NCBI GenBank assembly: GCA_964428475.1
Contig: CAYRYO010000053.1
Span: forward strand, 1 to 11,952
Origin: JARICQ01 sp964428475
Lineage (GTDB): Bacteria > Bacillota > Clostridia > Tissierellales > Tissierellaceae
Length of the DNA: 11,952 nt
Direction: 5' to 3'
Shown here: positions 6,245 to 11,952 of the stretch, one piece after another
Layout: each line of letters opens with the position of its first letter
Numbering within the stretch: the first letter of the stretch is position 1
Program-made: the position numbers and the translations under genes
The notes under the pieces: model-generated
What the model was told of the DNA's origin: nothing
Databases searched by the model: none
What the model saw: the letters and a program-made list of their open reading frames with translations, nothing else

Positions 6245-8011
6245 ATGAGCTTATTTAATATACAGGCTTCTGCTCAGGAAGTAGCAGAAGCCATAGAGTC
6301 CATACTTAAAGTTGATGTAACCATAATAGACAACAATATGTATAGAGTGGCTGCAACAGGAAGATACAAGGGCTCTATTGGGTCTAGGCTTCCAAATAGT
6401 TGTTCATTTGAAGTAGTAGCAGATACCAAGATGCCTCAGATAATTGAAAAGCCAAATATAAGTAGGGAATGCATAGGATGTAGTCAAAAAGGCAATTGTG
6501 CTGAAATGGCAACTCTTGGGTATCCAATACTTAACAATGGAGATTTGGAAGGGGTCATAGGGCTGATAGCTTTTGATGAAGGGCAAAAGGAAAAGATACA
6601 AGATCAAAAAGAAAATCTATTGGTTTTTTTAAGCAAACTTTCAGATTTAATGTGTGGAAATATAAATTACAATCACACTATAAAGAAGATATCTATTCAA
6701 AATGAAGAGACAAAGATGATAATAGATGGTCTTGACAAGGGAATAATAGTTACTGATGAAAGAGGAAAGATAAAGTTTGTAAATCTCAATACAGAAAAAT
6801 ATCTAAATGTAAATAAAGACAAGACTATAGGCAAAGATATAGAGAGTATATTTCCCTACTTAAATGAGAATGGAGAAGAGAGTTTTAGGGTTGAAAAAAA
6901 GATAAATATAAAGGGCAAAAAAAAGAGCTTTATAATTAGACATATACCAGTAATAGTGGATGGAAAAAAGACCAGCAGTATAATAGAAGTGCAAAAAACA
7001 TTTGATTTGGTAAAGGATGCCTATAAGCTAATAGAAGGCGAAAGGCAGATAATATTTAATGATATACTTGGAAATAGCAAGAAAATAAGAGAAGTTAAAA
7101 ATATAGCAAGTGGAGTGGCAAACAGTGGTAGCAGCGTATTCCTAAGGGGAGAAAGTGGTACTGGAAAGGAATTGTTTGCAAGAGCTATACATTATGAAAG
7201 TGATAGAAAAAGGGCTCCCTTTATAGCTATAAATTGTGCCTCTATACCAGATAATCTACTTGAATCAGAGCTGTTTGGCTATGAAGGTGGATCCTTTACT
7301 GGTGCAAAAAAAGAGGGGAAAATGGGCAAGTTTGAACTTGCCAACAAGGGAACACTTTTCCTAGATGAAATAGGTGATTTACCTATTCATATACAGCCAA
7401 AGCTACTTAGGGTTCTTCAGGAGCAAGGCTTTATGAGAGTCGGTGGAAAGGAAACTATAAATATAAACTTTAGACTTATATCTGCAACTAATAGGAATAT
7501 AGAAGAAATGGTTGCAAACGGGGAGTTTAGAGAAGACTTATATTATAGATTAAATGTAATCCCTATAAATATACCCCCACTTAGGGAAAGGCAAGATGAT
7601 ATAGAGCTTTTAAGTGAATATCTCTTAGAAAAGAACTGTATAAAATTAGGAAAATCTAGGAAACAATTCTCACAGGAACTTAAAGCTACAATATCGAAAT
7701 ATTCTTGGCCAGGAAATATAAGAGAGATGGAAAATACCATAGAGTACCTTGTAAATATAGTGAAAGAAAATATAATAAGGGTTGAAAATCTGCCAGAAAA
7801 TATAGCTAAAAATATATTAAAAACAAATATTATAGAAGATAATTTTGAAATGTCCCTATCTGACAAATTAGATATTTATGAAAAAAATATATTAGACAAG
7901 TATTTAAATGAATTTGGACAAACTACCGACAATAAAAAGATTATAGCGAGGAAATTGAATATAAATCTTTCAACTCTGTATAGAAAGCTTGCCAAACATA
8001 ATTTGCAATAA
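6245..8011 (+). CDS. cdsR: Sigma-54-dependent enhancer-binding regulator, CdsR-like, probable activator of cdsB
   Basis: An activator of sigma-54 RNA polymerase, 588 residues from ATG 6245. Residues 1-140 are a GAF-like sensor region with a Cys76-x2-Cys79-x5-Cys85 cluster. A PAS-like domain follows at about 158-260 (LDKGIIVTDERGKIKFVNLN). The AAA+ domain spans about 272-500: Walker A GESGTGKE (302-309), the sigma-54-contacting loop GSFTGA (349-354, where most members have GAFTGA), Walker B TLFLDEIGD (370-378) and the arginine-finger region REDLYYRLN (429-437). The C-terminus is a Fis-type helix-turn-helix (KKIIARKLNINLSTLYRKL). There is no receiver domain, so it should respond to a small ligand rather than to a kinase. 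The cysteine desulfidase gene follows, with a sigma-54 promoter and repeated dyads between. This matches what I recall of the CdsR-CdsB pair of Clostridioides difficile. The sigma-54 class is certain; the CdsR name is inferred from context. Confidence 0.88.
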   Translation: MSLFNIQASAQEVAEAIESILKVDVTIIDNNMYRVAATGRYKGSIGSRLPNSCSFEVVADTKMPQIIEKPNISRECIGCSQKGNCAEMATLGYPILNNGDLEGVIGLIAFDEGQKEKIQDQKENLLVFLSKLSDLMCGNINYNHTIKKISIQNEETKMIIDGLDKGIIVTDERGKIKFVNLNTEKYLNVNKDKTIGKDIESIFPYLNENGEESFRVEKKINIKGKKKSFIIRHIPVIVDGKKTSSIIEVQKTFDLVKDAYKLIEGERQIIFNDILGNSKKIREVKNIASGVANSGSSVFLRGESGTGKELFARAIHYESDRKRAPFIAINCASIPDNLLESELFGYEGGSFTGAKKEGKMGKFELANKGTLFLDEIGDLPIHIQPKLLRVLQEQGFMRVGGKETININFRLISATNRNIEEMVANGEFREDLYYRLNVIPINIPPLRERQDDIELLSEYLLEKNCIKLGKSRKQFSQELKATISKYSWPGNIREMENTIEYLVNIVKENIIRVENLPENIAKNILKTNIIEDNFEMSLSDKLDIYEKNILDKYLNEFGQTTDNKKIIARKLNINLSTLYRKLAKHNLQ

Positions 8012-8060
8012 TGAGAAATTATTTGCAATAATGAGAAATCGCTTGAAACAATGTATTTAT
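8001..8060 (+). repeat. Tandem 20-bp repeats, probable enhancer (UAS) sites for the regulator
   Basis: Units at 8001-8020 and 8021-8040 are identical at 19 of 20 positions (core TTTGCAATAATGAGAA). A third unit in exact 20-bp phase (8041-8060) is degenerate but keeps 9 of 11 positions of TTGCAATAATG. Each core is an imperfect dyad, TTTGCA-ATAA-TGAGAA. The first unit contains the last codons and the TAA stop of the regulator gene. The 20-bp period is close to two helical turns, which suits cooperative binding on one DNA face. CdsR binding is inference. Confidence 0.7.
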
Positions 8061-8106
8061 CATTATTTACTTGAGTTACTGATCTATTAAGTGTAAGATC
8101 TAATAG

Positions 8107-8130
8107 TTCATTCGCAATAATGCGAATGAA
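8107..8130. promoter_or_regulatory. Perfect palindrome, probable main enhancer site of cdsB
   Basis: Arms TTCATTCGCA (8107-8116) and TGCGAATGAA (8121-8130) are perfect 10-bp complements around ATAA. The core TTCGCA-ATAA-TGCGAA is the symmetric version of the tandem repeats 70-110 bp upstream. It lies about 80 bp before the -24 element, a usual distance for a sigma-54 enhancer. There is no T-run on either side, so it is not a terminator. Confidence 0.75.
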
Positions 8131-8164
8131 GGTCAAAGGTTAAAATAATTATATAAATATAAAT

Positions 8165-8198
8165 GGCTCCTAGACTAACTTGTAGGAGCTTTGTTTTA
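8165..8198 (+). terminator. Intrinsic terminator of the regulator transcript
   Basis: Stem GCTCCTA (8166-8172) with TAGGAGC (8183-8189), a 10-base loop, a possible extra G-U pair, then TTTGTTTT. It ends just ten bases before the sigma-54 promoter, so regulator read-through into cdsB is blocked. Confidence 0.8.
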
Positions 8199-8207
8199 TC
8201 TATATTC

Positions 8208-8223
8208 TGGCATAAAACTTGCA
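8208..8223 (+). promoter_or_regulatory. Sigma-54 (RpoN/SigL) -24/-12 promoter of cdsB
   Basis: TGGCATAAAACTTGCA matches the consensus TGGCACGNNNNTTGCW at all the invariant positions. GG (8209-8210) and GC (8221-8222) are at the obligatory spacing. The predicted transcription start is near 8234, with a leader of about 23 bases that carries the ribosome binding site. It sits downstream of the regulator's probable enhancer sites. Confidence 0.88.
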
Positions 8224-8241
8224 ATAAATGTAGCTATAGAT

Positions 8242-8249
8242 AAGGGGTG
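8242..8249 (+). promoter_or_regulatory. Ribosome binding site fixing the cdsB start
   Basis: AAGGGGTG lies seven bases before ATG 8257. It lies downstream of the predicted sigma-54 transcription start, unlike the longer in-frame ATG at 8191, which lies in the terminator. Confidence 0.8.
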
Positions 8250-8256
8250 TTTAAAT

Positions 8257-9546
8257 ATGAATGCTAGTGAAAAGAGAGATTATCTGCTCAAAATGATAAA
8301 AAATGAAACGGTTCCAGCTGTGGGATGTACGGAACCTGTAGCGGTAGCCCTTGCAGCAGCTGTAGCTAAAAAACATATGAAGAATGAAGTGGAGAAGATA
8401 ACTATAGCAAGCAGCAAAAATATATTTAAAAATGGAAAGTCTGTAATGATACCAGGTACCAAGGAATGGGGACTTGATTTAGCTGCAGTGCTTGGAATGA
8501 TTAAAGGAGATCCAGATGCTGGGCTTATGGTACTTAAAAACGTAGATGATGAATCTGTAGATTTGGCTCATAAATGGATAGATGGAAAAGAGATAAGCCT
8601 TGTATATCTTGAAGATGGTCCAAATATATATGTTGAACTTTGCTTGATTGGAGATGGGGAAGAGGTCAAGGCTGTATTAAAGGATAGTCATGATAATATA
8701 GACAGTGTGTCTGTAAACGGAGAGATAGTATATAAAAATGATGAGAAAACTACAAGTTCAAATGGCAAGGACTACTACAATACATTAAAAGAAATGACAA
8801 TTACAGAAATAACAAGGATTATTGAGAGCTATACTCTAGATGAAATTGAATTTATTAAAGATGGAATAGATATAAATAAAGCGGCAGCTAAGAGAGGTTT
8901 AAATGAAGATAGTGGTTTAAATGTAGGGCGAAGCTTGTATGGACTTCAAGAAAAAGGCCAGCTAGGAAATGATGAAGCTACAAATGCAAGAATATTTACA
9001 GCAGCTGGTTCAGATGTTAGAATGGGTGGAGGACTTTGCCCCATAATGACAAGTGGAGGCAGTGGAAATCAAGGGTTAGGAGTTATACTTCCTATAGCTA
9101 CAGTAGCTGAGTCTAGAAATATAGATGATGAAAGACTTTACAAGGCGATATTTTTTGGACATGTGTTAAATAAATATATAAAATTATATACAGGTAAACT
9201 CTCTGCCATGTGCGGATGTGCCATAGCAGCAGGCGTAGGCTCGGCGGCGGGAATTACTTGGATGCTTGGTGGAGATGATAGACAAATAGCAGGTGCAGCT
9301 GAAAATTTACTTTCGAATTTAACAGGAATGTTATGCGATGGTGCAAAGGACAATTGTTCAATCAAGCTTTCTACTTCTGCATATGAGGCAGTTATAGCAG
9401 CCTACTTAGCATTAGAGGGAGTAATGGTAAATAAAAATATAGGTATAGTAGGAGATTCCATAGAGGATACCATAAACAATGTAGGGATACTAGCTACAGA
9501 GGGATTTGTGGAAATAGACAATATAATAGTAGATATAATAAAATAA
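8257..9546 (+). CDS. cdsB: L-cysteine desulfidase (CdsB/CyuA, UPF0597 family)
   Basis: Breaks L-cysteine down to pyruvate, ammonia and hydrogen sulfide, using an oxygen-sensitive iron-sulfur cluster instead of pyridoxal phosphate. The 429 residues are normal for the family. Conserved blocks include VPAVGCTEPVAVALAAA (19-35, Cys24), GTKEWGLDLAAVLG (67-80), GGGLCPIMTSGGSGNQG (257-273, Cys261), MCGCAIAAGVGSAAG (318-332, Cys319 and Cys321) and MLCDGAKDNCSIK (358-370, Cys360 and Cys367). These cysteines are the candidate cluster ligands, shared with the related iron-sulfur serine dehydratase fold. Some annotations call the family serine dehydratase-like, and serine activity cannot be excluded. An in-frame ATG at 8191 lies upstream of the sigma-54 promoter and cannot be used from it. 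Expression should need sigma-54 and the upstream activator. Transcription ends at the 20-bp hairpin at 9563-9605. Confidence 0.93.
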   Translation: MNASEKRDYLLKMIKNETVPAVGCTEPVAVALAAAVAKKHMKNEVEKITIASSKNIFKNGKSVMIPGTKEWGLDLAAVLGMIKGDPDAGLMVLKNVDDESVDLAHKWIDGKEISLVYLEDGPNIYVELCLIGDGEEVKAVLKDSHDNIDSVSVNGEIVYKNDEKTTSSNGKDYYNTLKEMTITEITRIIESYTLDEIEFIKDGIDINKAAAKRGLNEDSGLNVGRSLYGLQEKGQLGNDEATNARIFTAAGSDVRMGGGLCPIMTSGGSGNQGLGVILPIATVAESRNIDDERLYKAIFFGHVLNKYIKLYTGKLSAMCGCAIAAGVGSAAGITWMLGGDDRQIAGAAENLLSNLTGMLCDGAKDNCSIKLSTSAYEAVIAAYLALEGVMVNKNIGIVGDSIEDTINNVGILATEGFVEIDNIIVDIIK

Positions 9547-9562
9547 GATACAATAGAATATA

Positions 9563-9605
9563 ACAAAGTAAAAAACTTAGACTTAGTCTAAGTTTTTTAC
9601 TTTGT
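9563..9605 (+). terminator. Long perfect-stem terminator after cdsB
   Basis: Arms 9563-9582 and 9586-9605 are perfect complements over 20 bp around a TTA loop. The inner stem AACTTAGAC/GTCTAAGTT is followed by TTTT, so the T-tract is inside the extended stem. The symmetric A-run makes it able to work in both directions. Confidence 0.88.
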
Positions 9606-9612
9606 ATAGGAA

Positions 9613-9641
9613 TTGTAATGTAATAATATAAGAAATATATT
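9613..9641 (+). promoter_or_regulatory. Possible sigma-A promoter of capA
   Basis: TTGTAA (9613-9618, 4 of 6), a 17-base spacer, and TATATT (9636-9641, 5 of 6). A leader of about 105 bases would follow. The sequence between cdsB and capA is AT-rich, so chance matches are expected; nothing else clear was seen there apart from the terminator. Confidence 0.35.
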
Positions 9642-9752
9642 ATACTCTATATTAGATACTTTATATTAGTTAGTAGCAAACTTGGGTATAAATATCAAGG
9701 GGATAATAATTTCAACTTGGTATCCTTAAAATAAAAAGCTTGGGAGGAAGAG

Positions 9753-10780
9753 ATGAAAAGGATTATTAGGATTGCATTGACATTAACCGCATTGATTTTA
9801 TGTGTATCGAGTGCAACTGTATTTATATTAGGGAAATATCTAGACAGTGAAAGTGAAGATGTAAAGCTCAGTATTGACAAAGGNNNNNNNNNNNNNNNNN
9901 NNNNNNNNNNNNNNNNNNNNNNNNNNNNNNNNNNNNNNNNNNNNNNNNNNNNNNNNNNNNNNNNNNNNNNNNNNNNNNNNNNNAATGGCCTGATAAACAA
10001 TTTAATTTTAGATCAGATCCTAAAAATGTCTCATATATGAAAGATGCAGGTGTAGAAGTTGTATCACTAGCCAACAATCACTCTTTAGACTATGGTTACC
10101 AAGGTCTTAAGGATACATTAAGATATTTAAAAGAAGGAGATATAAAGACAGTAGGAGCAGGAGTCAATAAAGAAGAAGCAATGAAAGCAGTGATAATAGA
10201 TAAAGAAGGTATCAAGATAGGAATACTAGGATTTTCTAGAGTAGTGCCAGATGTAGGATGGTGGGCAAACTCCAATAGACCTGGCCTTGTAGGAGCATAT
10301 GATGGACAGTTGCCTGGAGCATTAAAGATGATAGAGGAATTGAAAGCTAAAGTTGATATTCTTATAGTTTCTGTTCATTGGGGAAAAGAACTTCAAGAAT
10401 ACCCCAGAATAGAAGAGACGCTAGCAGCTAAAAAGATGATAGATATGGGAGCGGATGTAATAGCAGGTCATCATGCTCATGTGCTTCAGGGAATAGAGAT
10501 ATACAAGGGAAGACCAATTTTTTATGGACTTGGAAACTTTGTATTTGGTAGCAAAAATGCATTGACGGCAAATACCATGATAGGGCAAATAGAGTTTGAT
10601 GGCAGTGAAATAGAAACTATAAAGATAATACCTTTTAATATAGTAAATAGTAGACCACAAAGCGTAGATGAAAAGACAAGGCAGGAAAAACTTCAGTATC
10701 TAAGGGAAATATCAAGTGCTTTCAATACCATAATAGATAAAGATGGAAATATAATAGTAAAGGATATTAATAAAAGGTAA
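9753..10780 (+). CDS. capA: CapA family protein (poly-gamma-glutamate synthesis type), interrupted by an assembly gap
   Basis: A membrane-anchored metallophosphoesterase-like protein of the CapA/PgsA family, linked to capsule or surface-polymer assembly. The N-terminus MKRIIRIALTLTALILCVSSATVFILG (1-27) is a signal anchor, so the domain faces outward. After the N run the sequence continues WPDKQFNFRSDPKNVSYMKDAGVEVVSLANNHSLDYG. That stretch starts upstream of the ATG at 10037, which shows the ATG is internal. Metal-binding motifs ANNH, VSVHWGKE and AGHHAHVLQG are all present, as is FYGLGNFVFG. The first motif, normally GD near the N-terminus, must lie in the gap. The two halves are in different frames across exactly 100 N, so the true gap should leave remainder 2 when divided by 3 if the gene is intact. 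The start follows GGGAGGAAGAG. The patatin gene follows after 12 bases, so the two probably form an operon. Confidence 0.88.
9884..9983. other. Assembly gap of 100 N inside capA
   Basis: Exactly 100 N, a placeholder. The capA frame changes across it, which shows that 100 is not the real length. From usual CapA layout roughly 70-90 residues of coding sequence are probably missing here. Confidence 0.95.
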
Positions 10781-10792
10781 AAGGGTGATAAT

Positions 10793-11952
10793 ATGTATGG
10801 ATTAGTATTAGAGGGTGGCGGTGCGAAAGGGTCCTACCATGCAGGAGTATATAAGGCTATTCAAGAAGTAGGAATTGAAATAGGTGGAGTAGTGGGGTCC
10901 TCTATTGGAGCATTAAATGGAGCTATGATAATACAAGAAGAATACGATAGATGCTATGATCTTTGGCATGAGGTGTCTTATTCGAAGGTATTTAATTTAG
11001 ATGACAATGAAATAAATAAAATAAGAAATCTAAAATTGTCAAAGGAAGACATTGGGCTCTTAGGTGAAAAGATAAAAAAACTTGTTTTAAACGGTGGCAT
11101 AGATGTAGGGCCTATAAAAAAACTCATGGATGAGTATATAGACGAAGAGAAAATAAGAAAATCAAACAAGGACTTTGGCATTGTCACTGTAAATCTTACC
11201 GAATTCAAAGCAGTTGAGATATTTTTAGAAGATATTCCAAAGGGAGATCTAAAGAAATATCTATTGGCCAGTTCATATTTGCCACTTTTTAAATTTGAAA
11301 GAATAGATGGAAATATATACTTAGATGGTGGATTTTATGATAATTTGCCATATAGAATGCTCTTGAATAGAGGATATAAAAATTTAATCTTGGTAAGAAC
11401 ACATGCACCAGGTATTACTAGGAAAGTAGATTTAAAAGGCACAAATTCAATTGTAATTTCACCATCGGAAGATATAGGAAAGACATACTTTTACGAAGCA
11501 GGAAGTGCTAGAAGAAACATTGAATTGGGTTATTTAGATGGAATGAGAGCCTTTAAGGGATTAATAGGGCAAAAGTATTATATAGAGCCTAAAGGTGATG
11601 AGGATTTTTATTTGAACTATTTATTAAGTTTAAATGAAATTCAAATTAGACAAGTAGAAGACATATTAAAACTTGAGAAAATGCCATATAGAAGATCTTT
11701 ATTTGAAAATATAATTCCAAAGCTATCAGATTATATGGGGATCGATAAAAATTCTACCTATGAGCTTTTGGTGGTATACCTTCTTGAGAAAGTTGCCTTG
11801 AAATATGATATTGAAAGATTTAAAATCTACAAATTTGAAGAATTGCTATCCCTAGTCAAAGACAATATAGTTGAAAGTTCAATTAAAAGGGATATAGTCC
11901 AGGCAGAGATGAAATTAACAGGTATAGAGAAGATAATAGAAAAGGTAGAATC
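10793..11952 (+). CDS. Patatin-like phospholipase, 3' end outside window
   Basis: The frame is open from ATG 10793 to the last base, giving 386 full codons without a stop. Residues 1-42 contain the patatin hallmarks. The oxyanion-hole loop is GGGAKGSYHAG (8-18). The nucleophile elbow is GSSIG (35-39) with Ser37. The partner Asp178 is in LDGGFYDNLP, so the Ser-Asp dyad is complete. Such enzymes are serine acyl hydrolases acting on membrane lipids. After the catalytic domain there is a Lys/Glu-rich helical C-terminal region (from about 270) that I do not recognise and that continues beyond the window. AAAAGGGTG upstream is the ribosome binding site, 12 bases after the capA stop. There is no signal peptide, so it acts in the cytoplasm or at the inner membrane face. 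Confidence 0.92.
   Translation, partial: MYGLVLEGGGAKGSYHAGVYKAIQEVGIEIGGVVGSSIGALNGAMIIQEEYDRCYDLWHEVSYSKVFNLDDNEINKIRNLKLSKEDIGLLGEKIKKLVLNGGIDVGPIKKLMDEYIDEEKIRKSNKDFGIVTVNLTEFKAVEIFLEDIPKGDLKKYLLASSYLPLFKFERIDGNIYLDGGFYDNLPYRMLLNRGYKNLILVRTHAPGITRKVDLKGTNSIVISPSEDIGKTYFYEAGSARRNIELGYLDGMRAFKGLIGQKYYIEPKGDEDFYLNYLLSLNEIQIRQVEDILKLEKMPYRRSLFENIIPKLSDYMGIDKNSTYELLVVYLLEKVALKYDIERFKIYKFEELLSLVKDNIVESSIKRDIVQAEMKLTGIEKIIEKVE

Noticed and set aside
8001..8060. CRISPR-like array from the tandem 20-bp units
   Set aside because: The repeats are contiguous with no spacers, only two are near-identical, and no cas gene is nearby; enhancer sites explain them better.
8191..8256. Upstream in-frame start adding 22 residues to CdsB
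   Set aside because: It begins in the T-tract of the terminator and upstream of the sigma-54 promoter, has no ribosome binding site, and family members begin near the MNASEKRDYLL-type start.
10037..10780. Separate 247-residue CapA gene starting at 10037
   Set aside because: The same frame reads back through conserved CapA sequence to the gap edge, so this ATG is internal to the gene that starts at 9753.

Overview
The window is AT-rich and tightly packed. It has Shine-Dalgarno sites of the GGAGG type and extended -10 promoters. Gene content includes FtsEX, an arginase with a PepT-like M20 peptidase, an L-cysteine desulfidase under a sigma-54 activator, a viroplasmin-type RNase H, CapA and patatin. 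This fits a low-GC anaerobic Firmicute, probably an amino-acid-fermenting member of the Clostridia/Tissierellia. No rRNA, tRNA, CRISPR array, transposase or phage gene was seen. Two runs of exactly 100 N (3419-3518 and 9884-9983) look like scaffold placeholders, and each lies inside a real gene.

Layout. (1) 3-2794, plus strand: the end of a probable LmeA/DUF2993-like lipid-binding protein, then ftsE, ftsX and a lipoprotein, closely spaced and read as one operon. (2) 2951-4834, minus strand: arginase followed by an M20 peptidase, with a clear sigma-A promoter at 4875-4903 and a terminator hairpin at 2837-2878 shared with the convergent lipoprotein gene. (3) 5024-6127: a plus-strand RNase H with an N-terminal viroplasmin domain, convergent with a minus-strand dCMP deaminase; a palindrome lies between them. 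(4) 6245-9546: a sigma-54 enhancer-binding regulator (CdsR-like) and the cysteine desulfidase gene it very probably controls (cdsB). The space between them holds repeated dyad elements, a terminator and an excellent -24/-12 promoter. (5) 9753 to the window end: capA (interrupted by a gap) and a patatin-like phospholipase that runs off the right edge.

The best regulatory signal is in region 4. A 20-bp unit is repeated in tandem across the end of the regulator gene. The same core reappears as a perfect 10-bp-arm palindrome about 80 bp upstream of a textbook sigma-54 promoter. This gives a self-contained, readable model for cysteine-responsive induction of cysteine breakdown. The regulator's sensor region carries a Cys-x2-Cys-x5-Cys cluster that could be the sensing site. 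The ftsEX operon is the other unusual item: the ATPase has a substituted ABC signature motif, and its partners are a lipid-binding-like protein and a lipoprotein, with no cell-wall hydrolase seen in the window.
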